DNA of 64,000 nt from Rhodanobacteraceae bacterium (GTDB taxonomy: Bacteria > Pseudomonadota > Gammaproteobacteria > Xanthomonadales > Rhodanobacteraceae). The DNA lies in the NCBI GenBank assembly GCA_030167125.1, contig CP126531.1:3202578-3266577 (forward strand). The letters run 5' to 3'. Below the pieces are notes generated by a model. The model worked only from the letters and a program-made list of their open reading frames with translations. It searched no databases and was not told the origin of the DNA. Both the position numbers and the translations under genes were made by a program. Of this stretch, positions 35,600-44,800 are shown one piece after another. The first letter of the stretch is position 1. Each line of letters begins with the position of its first letter.

Positions 35600-36244
35600 C
35601 TAGAACCGCCGGCCATCGCCGACCAGCACCACGTCAGCCGGCCGATGCGCGAACAAGCCGACCGTGACGACACCGGTGATCTGGTTCCATTCCGATTCCA
35701 TGGCCATGGGGTCGGTGATGCGCAAGCCGTGCACGTCGAGGATCCAGTTGCCGTTGTCGGTGACGCAATCCGCGCGCCACACCGGCGTGCCGCCGCGTTG
35801 CTGGATTTCCCTCGCAACGTAACTGCGCGCCATCGGGATCACCTCGACCGGCAACGGGAACTTGCCCAGCACCTCGACGCATTTGTGCGCGTCAACGATG
35901 CAGACGAATTTCCTTGAAGCCGCCGCGATGATTTTTTCGCGTGTCAGCGCGCCGCCGCCCCCCTTGATCAACCGGCGCGCCGGGTCGCACTCGTCGGCAC
36001 CGTCCACATAGATATCCAGCGTGCCGACGGCGTTGAGATCCAGCACCTGGATGCCGTGCGCGCGCAACAGCTGGCTGGACTGCTCTGAACTCGAAACCGC
36101 CGCGTCGATGCGATGCTTGATCTTCGCCAATGCATCGATGAAATATTTCACGGTCGAGCCGGTACCGACGCCGACCACGCCTCCGTCCTCGATGAACTCG
36201 ATCGCGGCTTCGCCGGCCGCGCGCTTCTGTGCTTCGATATCCAT
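35600..36244 (-). CDS. rpiA: Ribose-5-phosphate isomerase A
   Basis: 214 residues. It interconverts ribose-5-phosphate and ribulose-5-phosphate. '[15 protein letters not shown]' (phosphate loop), '[11 protein letters not shown]', '[14 protein letters not shown]' (catalytic Glu region) and 'RRFVL'-region equivalents are present. It is the last gene of the minus-strand unit TIGR02449-zapA-6S-formyl-THF ligase-EVE-rpiA, with 24 bases to the EVE gene. Confidence 0.96.
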   Translation of the reverse strand: MDIEAQKRAAGEAAIEFIEDGGVVGVGTGSTVKYFIDALAKIKHRIDAAVSSSEQSSQLLRAHGIQVLDLNAVGTLDIYVDGADECDPARRLIKGGGGALTREKIIAAASRKFVCIVDAHKCVEVLGKFPLPVEVIPMARSYVAREIQQRGGTPVWRADCVTDNGNWILDVHGLRITDPMAMESEWNQITGVVTVGLFAHRPADVVLVGDGRRF

Positions 36245-36268
36245 GATGTCCCCGGTTGTTCGCGGTGC

Positions 36269-36718
36269 TCATTCGAGCGCGAGGATCGCACGCCATTGCG
36301 GCTCCGTCACCGGCAACACCGACAGGCGGTTGCCGCGACGGGTGAGCGCGAAATCGCCAAGCCTTGGCAGGATCTTGATTTCGTCCAGCGTGATCACGCG
36401 CTTGAGCTTGCGCACGAAGCGCACGTCCACGAGCGTCCAGCGCGGATCGGCGCGGTCGCTGCCTGCGTCGAAGTATTCGTCGTTCGGATCGAATTGGCCC
36501 GGATCCGGATACGGCACGCTCGCGACTTTCGCGAGCCCCGCGACGCCGGGCACCGCGCAGCTGGAGTGGTAGATCATCACTTCGTCGCCGCGCTGCATCG
36601 TGCGGATGTAATTGCGCGCCTGGTAGTTGCGCACGCCGTTCCAGGGTTCGACCTTGCGCGCGCGCAGGTCGTCGATCGAGAACGTATCCGGTTCGGTTTT
36701 CATCAACCAGCGTTGCAT
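36269..36718 (-). CDS. EVE-domain protein
   Basis: 149 residues, a single EVE domain (PUA-related fold). 'WLMKTEPDTFSIDDL', 'WNGVRNYQARNYIRTMQRGDEVMIYHS' and 'GLAKVASVPYPDP' are the standard motifs. EVE domains bind modified bases in nucleic acids; stand-alone copies next to formyl-THF ligase are common in proteobacteria, but their role is unproven. 9 bases separate it from the upstream formyl-THF ligase gene. Confidence 0.94.
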   Translation of the reverse strand: MQRWLMKTEPDTFSIDDLRARKVEPWNGVRNYQARNYIRTMQRGDEVMIYHSSCAVPGVAGLAKVASVPYPDPGQFDPNDEYFDAGSDRADPRWTLVDVRFVRKLKRVITLDEIKILPRLGDFALTRRGNRLSVLPVTEPQWRAILALE

Positions 36719-36727
36719 GGCTTCCCT

Positions 36728-37330
36728 TCAGGCTGTGTCCACCGGGCCGCAGGCTATCAGCTCCGCGTCCGTGGCGACGTAGTCGAGGGCGACGTCCCAG
36801 GGCTCGGCCGGAACGTCTTCCACTTCCTGGAACGCATAACCGACGCCGACCAGCAGCGGCACCGCGGGACGTGGTGCGTCGCGCAGGAAGGCCAGGCTGG
36901 CGTCATACCAGCCGCCACCGGTGCCGAGACGATGCCCCCGCCGGTCGAATGCCAGAAGCGGCAGCAGGATCACGTCCATGTCCTGTGGCGTGAGCCATCG
37001 ATCGATGGGAATGTCCGGTTCGGGGATCCCGAACCGATTATGCGTGATGGGAGTGCCCGTCGAATACTCGGCGAAGTGAAGTTGCCGCGTTGCGCCCAGC
37101 ACCGGCAGGAAGTAATGCTGTTCGCGCCGCGCCAACGATGCGACGGCGAGATTCAGCGGCAGCTCGCCGCGTACGGCCCAGTAACCCGCCACGTTGGCAT
37201 CGGTCATGAACTCCGGCAGGTTTTCCAGACTGTGCAACAACCCCGTCGCTGCAGCGATGCGCTGCTTGGCGTCAAGCTCGTTGCGGCGCACCGCCATGCG
37301 CGCGCGCAGCAGATCGCGGCCATCATTCAT
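36728..37330 (-). CDS. 5-formyltetrahydrofolate cyclo-ligase
   Basis: 200 residues. It converts 5-formyl-THF to 5,10-methenyl-THF with ATP. 'RNELDAKQRIAAATGL' (basic N-terminal helix), 'DVILLPLLAFDRRGHRLGTGGGWYD' (the GxGGGYYD-like ATP loop) and 'PLLVGVGYAFQEV' identify it (ygfA/MTHFS family). It lies downstream of the 6S RNA gene, the classical ssrS-ygfA arrangement, whose transcript is processed into both products in other gammaproteobacteria. Confidence 0.94.
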   Translation of the reverse strand: MNDGRDLLRARMAVRRNELDAKQRIAAATGLLHSLENLPEFMTDANVAGYWAVRGELPLNLAVASLARREQHYFLPVLGATRQLHFAEYSTGTPITHNRFGIPEPDIPIDRWLTPQDMDVILLPLLAFDRRGHRLGTGGGWYDASLAFLRDAPRPAVPLLVGVGYAFQEVEDVPAEPWDVALDYVATDAELIACGPVDTA

Positions 37331-37392
37331 GCGCGGCTACCCATTTCCCGAACTACGCTTCGCTTCAACCAGGCAATCTGCTTGTCGGCCCC

Positions 37393-37515
37393 GTTCGAAA
37401 CGGCTGTTGTGAAAAGTCAGGCTATGGATGGCCGTGGTGGAGCTGTCGAAGCCGAGACACGTGCGGCAGCGCGAAGCATGTGGGGCGCCGCGATCATGGA
37501 TGATCGCAAAAGCAA
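37393..37515. repeat. Dispersed repeat, copy A (CGGCTGTTGTGAAAAGTCAGGC..GATCATGGATGATC)
   Basis: TTCGAAACGGCTGTTGTGAA with following AAGTCAGGCTATGGATGG starts the element, and GCGATCATGGATGATCGCAAAA ends it. Parts recur at 38311-38525 and, inverted, at 52400-52520. It sits between the 6S RNA and the formyl-THF ligase gene, so it would lie in their joint transcript. Confidence 0.7.
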
Positions 37516-37525
37516 ACCAAAAACC

Positions 37526-37722
37526 GACGTCCTCCGCGATGCCGATGCGCGCCGAGCGACCCTGATCCTTAAGGATCAAGTGGGCAGGCTGGCCGGATTT
37601 TCAGGCTTTCCGCACGCGGCGGACTTGCACAAGGATCCGGTAACCGCCGGCCCCAGGCCGTACATTAGGAACAAGGCACATTGCTGGGGGCGCGCTGTCG
37701 TGCATCGCAGGGGACGCCAGCA
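37526..37722 (-). ncRNA. ssrS: 6S RNA
   Basis: It lies between zapA and the formyl-THF ligase gene on the minus strand, the conserved ssrS position. The two ends pair: GGCGTCCCCTGCGATGC at the 5' end with GCATCGCGGAGGACGTC at the 3' end. Inside, AAAGCCTGAAAATC resembles the E. coli AAGCCTTAAAAC segment, and a CTTGATCCTTAAGGATCAGG hairpin takes the place of E. coli CCTTGAACCAAGGGTTCAAGG. The 3' end GGCATCGCGGAGGA matches GGCATCTCGGAGAT. It should bind sigma70-RNA polymerase in stationary phase. Edges are approximate; no covariance search was possible. Confidence 0.75.
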
Positions 37723-37725
37723 CCG

Positions 37726-38031
37726 TCATTCTAGGGGTGCTTCGAGGGCATCTTCAAGCTTGCGCCGCAGCATCGCGATATGCTCGCCCGCGCTGTCGGA
37801 GAGCGCGCTCTGGTTGCGCCGCAGCGTCAGCAACTCATGCGTGATGTCGAGCGCCGCCAGCACGGCGATGCGGTCGTAGCCGGGGCTGCGCGAAGCATGC
37901 CGGATTTCGCGCATCTTCTGGTTGAGATGTTCCACTGCGCGCAGCAGGCCTTCGCGTTCGCTCGGCTTGCAGCCGACCAAGAACTCACGGTCGAGTAGTT
38001 TCACGGTGACGGTGACGGATTCGTCGCTCAT
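37726..38031 (-). CDS. zapA: Cell-division protein ZapA
   Basis: 101 residues. 'VTVKLLDREFLVGCKPSEREGLLRAVEHLNQKMREI' is the ZapA N-terminal domain, and the C-terminal half is a coiled coil ('HELLTLRRNQSAL...LRRKLEDAL'). It binds FtsZ and bundles protofilaments at the division ring. It is preceded by the TIGR02449 gene (8-base gap) and followed at once by 6S RNA. Confidence 0.95.
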   Translation of the reverse strand: MSDESVTVTVKLLDREFLVGCKPSEREGLLRAVEHLNQKMREIRHASRSPGYDRIAVLAALDITHELLTLRRNQSALSDSAGEHIAMLRRKLEDALEAPLE

Positions 38032-38039
38032 GCCTGCTT

Positions 38040-38261
38040 TCAACCTGCGGTCTCGAGCGACTTCAACCGCTCGATCATGGCTTCGACACGGGTGCGTGCC
38101 TGCTCGTTGCGCGCCATCAGCGCGGCGCGTTCGCCCGCCATCTGGTCGCGGCCGCGGCGCAGGCTGGCGTTTTCCTCGGCGAGCCGGCGCATGCGTTCGA
38201 GCGCCGCGTCGAGCGTACGCGACAACGCGGCAAGTTCTTCTTCGAAGTGTCGGGTATCCAT
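38040..38261 (-). CDS. TIGR02449-family coiled-coil protein (ZapB-like)
   Basis: 73 residues from the ATG at 38261 (MDTRHFEEELAALSRTL). The whole chain is one amphipathic coiled coil with heptads of Leu and Ala and many charged residues ('RLAEENASLRRGRDQM'). It matches the TIGR02449 family, always next to zapA in Lysobacterales and Pseudomonas, and is thought of as a ZapB-like division factor; that role is inferred from position and shape. Confidence 0.88.
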   Translation of the reverse strand: MDTRHFEEELAALSRTLDAALERMRRLAEENASLRRGRDQMAGERAALMARNEQARTRVEAMIERLKSLETAG

Positions 38262-38310
38262 GCCCGCGACTATAAGGCAAAAGCGCCTGTCTGGCATCCC
38301 GATCGCTTGG

Positions 38311-38525
38311 CACGAAGCGGCTGTTGTGAAAGTCAGGCCATGGATGGTCGAGCTGGACCCCGGGATCCCACAGCGTTGCAGGCTTGCCTTTGTATCCGGT
38401 TACGCGGCGATCAGGGATGATCGCATGCTGAAAATCGAAATTCAGGGATGTCCGGGTGGGCTTCGGGATCCACCGACGTTGCGGGTCGCCTTGTCCTCGG
38501 CAACGCGGCAATCAGGACGATCGCA
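38311..38525. repeat. Dispersed repeat, copy B, with two tandem degenerate sub-copies
   Basis: GAAGCGGCTGTTGTGAAAGTCAGGCCATGG at the left is followed by two ~85-base related blocks (about 38342-38428 and 38449-38528). Each has GGGATCCAC or GGGATCCCAC, then CGTTGC, and each ends in GCG(G)CGATCAGG.ATGATCGCAT or close to it. The right end overlaps the stop codon of the GGDEF-EAL gene at 38526. Confidence 0.65.
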
Positions 38526-41500
38526 TCAAGCCACGGCGGCACGGCGATCCAGGAACTCCAGGCAGGCTTCGGCCGTCAGGGGCCGCGAGAACCAGTAACC
38601 CTGGATTTCATCGCAATGCTGCGCGCGCAGGAACGCCAGCTGTTCGGCGGTTTCCACGCCTTCGGCCACCACCTTGAGTTGCAGCGAGTGCGCCATGGTG
38701 ATGATGGTCGAAGTGATTGCGGCATCGTCGGGATCGGTGGTGATGTCGCCGACGAATTCCTGGTCGATTTTCAAGGTGTCGATCGGCAGCCGCTTGAGGT
38801 ACGCCAGCGAGGAATAGCCGGTGCCGAAGTCGTCGATCGCGAGGCGCGCGCCGATGGATTTCAGTTCACCCAGCAGGCGCACCGATTGTTCGGCGTTGGC
38901 CATGACCATGCTTTCGGTCAATTCCAGTTCCACCTGGTTGGGCGCGACGTCGTGCTCGGCCAGCATGTCGCAGATGTGCAGGGTGAGGTCGGGACGATTG
39001 AGTTGCGCCGCCGACAGGTTGATCGCCATCGTCAGGTTGCGGTGGCCGGCTTCGCGGAAGTGGCGCAGGTCCGCGCAGGCAGTCGCGAACACGTAAGCGC
39101 TGATGTCGTGGATCTGGCCGGTTTCCTCGGCCAGCGGAATGAAGACGCTGGGCGGCACCTCGCCGAGCTCACGGCTGTGCCAGCGCAGCAGGGCTTCCAT
39201 GCCGGTGATGCCCTGCTCGCCGTGGATCGCGAGCTTGGGCTGGTAGACCATGCTCAGTTCCTTGCGTTCCAGCGCGCGGCGCAGCGCGGTGACCAGCGTC
39301 GCATGATCGCGCGCGCGCGCGTCCATGCCGGCGTGGTACACCGCCCAGGTGTTGCGGCCACGTTCCTTGGCCTGGTACATCGCGGTGTCTGCGCACTTCA
39401 GGAGATCGGCGGGCGTCTGCCCGTGGTCGGGGTACAGCGCGATGCCGATCGAAGGCGAGATCACGGCCTCCTGCGTTCCCCCGATCGGCAGCGGCCGCGC
39501 GAAGGCCTGGATCAAGCGTTGCGCCATTTCTTCGGCGCCACGGGCGTCGGCAAGGTTTTCCAGCACCACGGTGAATTCGTCGCCGCCGAGCCGCGCGACC
39601 ACGTCGGTTTCGCGCACGCACTGGCGCAAGCGTGCGCCGGCGGCCTTCAACGTGCGATCACCCGTGGTGTGGCCCATCGAATCGTTGATGTGCTTGAAGC
39701 GGTCGAGATCGAGGAACAGCAGCCCGACCTTCTGCCCGGTGCGGCGCGCGCTGATCACCGCGGCGCCGAGACGCTCACCCAGCAATGCGCGATTGGGCAA
39801 GCCCGTCAGCGTGTCGTAATTGGCGAGGTACCGCAGTTCCTGCTCGGCGCGCTTGCGGTCGGTGATGTCGGTGAGCACCCCGATCATGTGCGTGCGCTGG
39901 CCCGAGGCATCGCACACCTCGTTGAGTTCGACCCAGCACAGGAATTCCTCGCCGTCCTTGCGGCGCTGCCACAGTTCGCCGCGCCAGTGGCCGGATTCCG
40001 CGAGCGTCTGGCGCAACTGGTTGTAGCTGGCGGGCGCGTGGCGGCTGCCGTTGAGGACGGACGCATCCCGGCCCAGCACCTCGTGCTCGGCGTAGCCGGT
40101 CATGCGGGTGAAGGCGGTGTTGACCGAGACGAAACGGAAGTCGAGGTCGGTGACCGTTACCGCCTCGCTCATGTTGCGGATGACTTCCATCGCGATGCGG
40201 CGGTCGCGATCCGCGGCGCGCAGCGCGCTGATGTCGCGCTCGGTGCCGCATATCCGCAGCGGCTTGCCGTCGGCATCGCGCTCGACTATGCGGCCGCGCG
40301 AAATCACCCAGGTCCATTCGCCGTCGCGCGCGCGCACGCGATGTTCGACCTCGAAGTGTTCCGTGTGCCCGGCGATGTGTTCTGCCAGCGCATGGTTGAG
40401 GTTGGCAAGGTCATCGGGGTGCACCATCGTGGCGCGCCATTCGTCCGCGGCGATGGATTCCTCGTGGTGGCCGCCGGGCGCGCCTTCGGCGCCCAGGCGC
40501 AGGATCGTGCCGTGCTCCAGGTTCCAGTCCCAGAATTCGTCGCCGGATCCCCACAAGGCCTGGCGCAACCGGCTTTCGCGCAGGCGCAGTTGCCGGCGGT
40601 GGCGCGCCTGCTCCTGGTAGTGGCTGCGCCAGCCCAGCACCGCAATCAGCACCAGCAGCACCAATGCCGCCGCGTACACGACGCGCATGGGCCAGCTCCA
40701 CCACCACACGACCGGGATGTGGAATTGCAGGCTGGCAATGCTGCCCGGGGTGCCATCGCGCAGGACGGCCTGGACTTCGAGGCGGTACGTGCCGGGCGCG
40801 AGGTCGCTGAATGCCACGCTGTGGTCGAATGTCGCCGCGCTCCATTGCGCATGCGGCGAGCCGATCAACCGGACGCGAAAGCGATTGTGGGCGGGGGCGG
40901 AATAGTCGAACGTGCTGAACGTGGCATGGACGCCGCGGTCATTGGCGGCCAGGATCAGCGTTTGCTGCGGCGACTGCGGCAGCTTGATTCGATTTTCGCC
41001 TGCATAGAACGCGGTAAACGCCACCGGCGCCGCGTGGCTGGAGAGGCGCAGGCGATCCGGCTTGATGATGTCGGCGCCGTGTCCACCAAACAGCAAGGTA
41101 TCTTCGCCGATGCGCAGGCAAGCTCCGGAGTTGTATTCGTTGCCCTGTGTTCCGTCGGCGGTTCCGAAGCTGCGGATTGAACCCGTCTTCGGATCGAGTC
41201 GGCCAAGTCCGAGATTGGTGCTGAACCAGATGTATCCCTTGGCATCCTCGAGCATGCAATCGATCGTGGTGTCAGGCAAGCCGGCACCAAGTCCGTAACG
41301 CCGGAATGTCGCAACGCTGCCACCCATGTGTTCCAGCCGGCTGATGCCGGAGAGGGTTCCGATCCACACTTGCCCCCGATCATCGACGAACAAGCTCGCC
41401 ACCGCGTCGCCCGCCAGGGAGCGGCTGTCACCCGGAACCTCCCGGAAGGTGCGGATCTTTCCGCCGGCGGGTTCGATCATCGACACGCCTTTGGTCGTAC

Positions 41501-43151
41501 CCGCCCAGATGTTGCCGGATCGATCCTCGGCCATCGTCAGCACGGTATCGCTGGCCAAGCCGCTTGCGCTGTCGAAATGCCGCACTTCGCCATCCGTGCG
41601 GTAGCGAACCAGGCCGGCGTCGTTGCGCGCCAGCCAAACATCCCCGTCCTGCCCGCGAAGCAAGGTACGCACGGGTGAAGTCACGGGATGGCCATCCATT
41701 TGCGGGTAGTCGGCAGCACCCGTTTTGGGGTTGAAGCGCAACAGGCCCCGATTGGTAGCCAGCAGGAAGCTGCCGTTGGCGTCCGACACCATGCCGGTGA
41801 TCTGGAGGTCTTCCGCGCTGTCGGGCGTTGTCCGCCTGGGCGAACGGTTCGGTGTTGCATTCGGGATTCTGGAAATGGCGGTCGTTTGGCGCTCACCAGT
41901 CGCCTTGATCGCTTCTCGCAGCGCGTCCTTGTAGCCGGTGACTTGGTGATTGGCAGGATCGTAGAGAATCAGACCCAAACTGCTCATGGCTATCCAGAAT
42001 TGGCCATCCACGGCGGGCTGGAATGCGCTGATAAAGGTTTTGAGACGCGGATCCCCCGTCAAATTCAACACCGAACTGATCGGGCTGTTGTCGGTGCGGG
42101 TCCACACCACGCCGGACGTGAGCGTGCCGGCCCAGAGCAATCCGGTCCGGTCGACGAACAGGGTCGTGATGGGTGAATCGGGCAGGCCGCCGCCGATTCC
42201 CAGCGGAGCGGGATCGACCTTGACCGTGGTGCCGCCCGGTCCGATTCGCAGCAAGGTGTGGTCGGTCAGTCCCAGCCATAGCCGGTTTGCATCATCGGCA
42301 ACGACCGCCACCACGCCCACGTCGCTGCTGGAGCCGTGCTGCCAAAGCGGTGCGAGGGCTCCGTCGCTGCGGTTCACGCTGAAGAGGCCGGCCGCGCTGC
42401 CCAGCAACAGGCGGCCATTCGGATCGCAGAAGAGTGCGTTGACGGGCGCACCGGTGTCGGCCAGCACGCGTCCACCCGCCTTGGCGGGATCGAGCGCGAT
42501 CACGTCGTTGCCGGCCTTGGCGAACACCGCGCCGTCGCCGCATCGTGTCAACGATTGGACCGGGTCCTGGCTGCCCGCGGGATTCGCCCAGACCTGCTTC
42601 AACGATGGACTCGTTGCGCCGCCGGCCAGCAGATCCACGCCATGCGGGCTGCCGACCAGCACGTCGCCATCGGGAAGCGCCAACAGGCCGGTGACGGAAA
42701 GCGCCTTGCGCTGCACGGTTGCGGGCAGCGGCAGCGTAGCGTCGTCGCCCGGATCGAACAGGATCAAGCCGCCGCTGGTGGAACCCACCCACAGCCGTCC
42801 ATCGCCGGCGTCGGCCAGCGACGCGACCTTGTAGTCCTCGGGAAGGCTGCTGGCACGATTGGGGTCGTGCGTGTAACGGTTGAGGTTGTAACCGTCGTAA
42901 CGGAACAAGCCGCCCTGGGTGGCGAACCACATGAACCCCGTATGGTCCTGGAAGATCAGGGTGACGGAGTTTTGCGTGAGGCCATCGCGATCGTCGAGTT
43001 GCTGGAAATGGAAGTTGCGCTGATAAACGTGCCACGTCGTTGCCGGCGCAGGTGCGGGCGCGACGGCACGCGCCGTCGGTGCCGCCAGGCAGAATCCCGC
43101 CGCCAGGAGCGCCAGCGCCGCGCAGGAACGTCTTGATCGCTGGATGGTCAC
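38526..43151 (-). CDS. Beta-propeller receptor with PAS, GGDEF and EAL domains
   Basis: 1541 residues from a GTG at 43151; no upstream Met is in frame before a signal peptide ('CAALALLAAGFCLAAP', to ~30). Residues ~45-740 hold repeated 'GLIW/MWFATQGGLFRYDG'-type blades (two Reg_prop-like propellers). A Y_Y_Y domain lies at ~745-810 and a membrane helix at ~818-840. Two PAS/PAC modules fill ~860-1110. A GGDEF domain has canonical GGDEF at 1189-1193, and an EAL domain has 'MEALLRW' with EAL at 1319-1321. Both motifs are intact, so synthesis and breakdown of c-di-GMP are both possible. The periplasmic part is the sensor type of Bacteroides hybrid two-component systems, here joined to c-di-GMP output. 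Ligand unknown. Confidence 0.93.
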   Translation of the reverse strand: MTIQRSRRSCAALALLAAGFCLAAPTARAVAPAPAPATTWHVYQRNFHFQQLDDRDGLTQNSVTLIFQDHTGFMWFATQGGLFRYDGYNLNRYTHDPNRASSLPEDYKVASLADAGDGRLWVGSTSGGLILFDPGDDATLPLPATVQRKALSVTGLLALPDGDVLVGSPHGVDLLAGGATSPSLKQVWANPAGSQDPVQSLTRCGDGAVFAKAGNDVIALDPAKAGGRVLADTGAPVNALFCDPNGRLLLGSAAGLFSVNRSDGALAPLWQHGSSSDVGVVAVVADDANRLWLGLTDHTLLRIGPGGTTVKVDPAPLGIGGGLPDSPITTLFVDRTGLLWAGTLTSGVVWTRTDNSPISSVLNLTGDPRLKTFISAFQPAVDGQFWIAMSSLGLILYDPANHQVTGYKDALREAIKATGERQTTAISRIPNATPNRSPRRTTPDSAEDLQITGMVSDANGSFLLATNRGLLRFNPKTGAADYPQMDGHPVTSPVRTLLRGQDGDVWLARNDAGLVRYRTDGEVRHFDSASGLASDTVLTMAEDRSGNIWAGTTKGVSMIEPAGGKIRTFREVPGDSRSLAGDAVASLFVDDRGQVWIGTLSGISRLEHMGGSVATFRRYGLGAGLPDTTIDCMLEDAKGYIWFSTNLGLGRLDPKTGSIRSFGTADGTQGNEYNSGACLRIGEDTLLFGGHGADIIKPDRLRLSSHAAPVAFTAFYAGENRIKLPQSPQQTLILAANDRGVHATFSTFDYSAPAHNRFRVRLIGSPHAQWSAATFDHSVAFSDLAPGTYRLEVQAVLRDGTPGSIASLQFHIPVVWWWSWPMRVVYAAALVLLVLIAVLGWRSHYQEQARHRRQLRLRESRLRQALWGSGDEFWDWNLEHGTILRLGAEGAPGGHHEESIAADEWRATMVHPDDLANLNHALAEHIAGHTEHFEVEHRVRARDGEWTWVISRGRIVERDADGKPLRICGTERDISALRAADRDRRIAMEVIRNMSEAVTVTDLDFRFVSVNTAFTRMTGYAEHEVLGRDASVLNGSRHAPASYNQLRQTLAESGHWRGELWQRRKDGEEFLCWVELNEVCDASGQRTHMIGVLTDITDRKRAEQELRYLANYDTLTGLPNRALLGERLGAAVISARRTGQKVGLLFLDLDRFKHINDSMGHTTGDRTLKAAGARLRQCVRETDVVARLGGDEFTVVLENLADARGAEEMAQRLIQAFARPLPIGGTQEAVISPSIGIALYPDHGQTPADLLKCADTAMYQAKERGRNTWAVYHAGMDARARDHATLVTALRRALERKELSMVYQPKLAIHGEQGITGMEALLRWHSRELGEVPPSVFIPLAEETGQIHDISAYVFATACADLRHFREAGHRNLTMAINLSAAQLNRPDLTLHICDMLAEHDVAPNQVELELTESMVMANAEQSVRLLGELKSIGARLAIDDFGTGYSSLAYLKRLPIDTLKIDQEFVGDITTDPDDAAITSTIITMAHSLQLKVVAEGVETAEQLAFLRAQHCDEIQGYWFSRPLTAEACLEFLDRRAAVA

Positions 43152-43397
43152 GGGTGACCCCGGGTGATGCGGCTCATGATGATGGGAGGCGCCCCTGTGA
43201 ACGGATCGCCGGCTTTGGACCGCGCGAATGGCCGAAGTACCGGACTTCGGGTCAAGTTTACTCAAACCGCCAGCACGCGTCGCTCGCAAGCGCGCCGATT
43301 CCAGCGGCGGCCCTAGAATGTGCGCGCATTCGGGAGACGTGCGGATGGATGAACCGGACATGGCAGCGGGGTGGCTGTGAAGGCCAGCGCGACCAGC

Positions 43398-44702
43398 ATG
43401 ATCGCGCCGGCTGAATTCGCGCGGCGGCGCCGTGAACTGATGCGCATGGCGGGTGACAGCGCGGCGCTGGTGGTGGCGGCCGCGCCGCGGCGGATGCGCA
43501 ACGCGGATGCCGCGTGGCCGTACCGGCAGGACTCCGATTTCCACTACCTCACCGGTTTCCCCGAACCCGACGCCGTGCTGGCGTTGCTGCCCGGCCGCAG
43601 TCGCGGGGAAGTGGTGCTGTTCTGCCGCGAGCGCGACCCCGAACACGAACGCATCGACGGCGCGCGCGTCGGGCCCGATGACGCCGTCGCACGCTTCGGC
43701 GTGGACGACGCATTCCCGGTCGAGGACATCGACGAGATCCTGCCCGGCATGCTGGAGGGACGCACGCGCCTGTACTGCCACTTCGGGCGCGAAAACGAAT
43801 TCGACGCGCAGCTCCTGCGCTGGCTGCGGCGGCTGCGCAGCAGCCGCGGCGGCGCGGTGGTGCCGCGCGAATTCGTGGCGCTCGGCCATCTGCTGCACGA
43901 GTTGCGGCTGTACAAATCGCCCGCCGAACTGGCCTTGATGCGGCGCGCCGCCGACATTGCCGCACAGGCGCAGCAGGCCGCGGTGCAGGCGGCACGGCCG
44001 GGCGCCGCCGAATACGAAGTGGAAGCCGCGCTGCTGCAGGTGATGCGTTCACGCGGTGCAGTGCCGTCGTACCCGCCGACCGTCGCGGGCGGCGCCAACG
44101 CCTGCGTGCTGCATTACACCGCCAACCAGGGCCGGCTCGCGCGCGGCGACCTGCTGCTGGTCGACGCCGGCGCCGAACTGGCGTGCTATGCATCCGACAT
44201 CACGCGCACCTGGCCGGTCGGCGGACGCTTCAGCGCTTCGCAACGCGCGCTCTACGACGTCACGCATGACGCGCAGCGCGCGGCGATCGACGCAGTACGG
44301 GCGGGGCAGCCGTTCACCGCCGCCCACGACGCCGCGGTGCGCGCGATCGTTCGCGGATTGTGCGCATTGAAGTTGCTGGAGGGCGGCGCACGCGCGGCGT
44401 TGAAATCCGGGGAGTACAAACGCTACTTCCCGCACAAGACCGGGCACTGGATCGGTCTCGATGTCCACGACGTCGGCGATTACCGCGTCGACGACGAACC
44501 ACGCGTGCTGGAACCGGGCATGGTGGTGACGGTCGAGCCCGGCATCTACATTCCACCGGACGACACCCGCGTGCCGTCGAAGTGGCGCGGCATCGGCGTG
44601 CGGATCGAAGATGTCGTGGCGGTGGCCGCGCGCGGCAACGAGGTGCTGACGGCCAGCCTTCCGAAGGACGCCGAGGCCGTACAGGCGTTGTGCGCGGATT
44701 GA
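43398..44702 (+). CDS. pepP: Xaa-Pro aminopeptidase (aminopeptidase P)
   Basis: 434 residues from the ATG at 43398; a GTG at 43371 would add 9 residues and neither has a good ribosome site. It removes N-terminal residues before proline. A creatinase-like N-domain ('EFARRRRELMRMAGDSAALVVAAAP', 'YLTGFPEPDAVLALLPG') precedes the metal-binding pita-bread domain. That domain has 'LVDAGAELACYASDITRTWPVGGRF' (Asp ligands), 'GHWIGLDVHDVGDY' (His), 'VVTVEPGIYIP' (Glu) and 'GIGVRIEDVV' (Glu). Intact and close to E. coli PepP (441). Confidence 0.94.
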   Translation: MIAPAEFARRRRELMRMAGDSAALVVAAAPRRMRNADAAWPYRQDSDFHYLTGFPEPDAVLALLPGRSRGEVVLFCRERDPEHERIDGARVGPDDAVARFGVDDAFPVEDIDEILPGMLEGRTRLYCHFGRENEFDAQLLRWLRRLRSSRGGAVVPREFVALGHLLHELRLYKSPAELALMRRAADIAAQAQQAAVQAARPGAAEYEVEAALLQVMRSRGAVPSYPPTVAGGANACVLHYTANQGRLARGDLLLVDAGAELACYASDITRTWPVGGRFSASQRALYDVTHDAQRAAIDAVRAGQPFTAAHDAAVRAIVRGLCALKLLEGGARAALKSGEYKRYFPHKTGHWIGLDVHDVGDYRVDDEPRVLEPGMVVTVEPGIYIPPDDTRVPSKWRGIGVRIEDVVAVAARGNEVLTASLPKDAEAVQALCAD

Positions 44703-44800
44703 CCGACGCCATTGCAGCGCGCCCGATCCGCTTTCATGTATGGTTCGCAGCAAGCGGTTTCAGCAACCGCCCGCGTATCGACATTTACCGGAGAGTCCTC

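Noticed and set aside
43152..43898. N-terminal extension of the GGDEF-EAL protein to 1790 residues
   Set aside because: It runs antisense through the pepP start, and the signal peptide just after the GTG at 43151 marks the real N-terminus.
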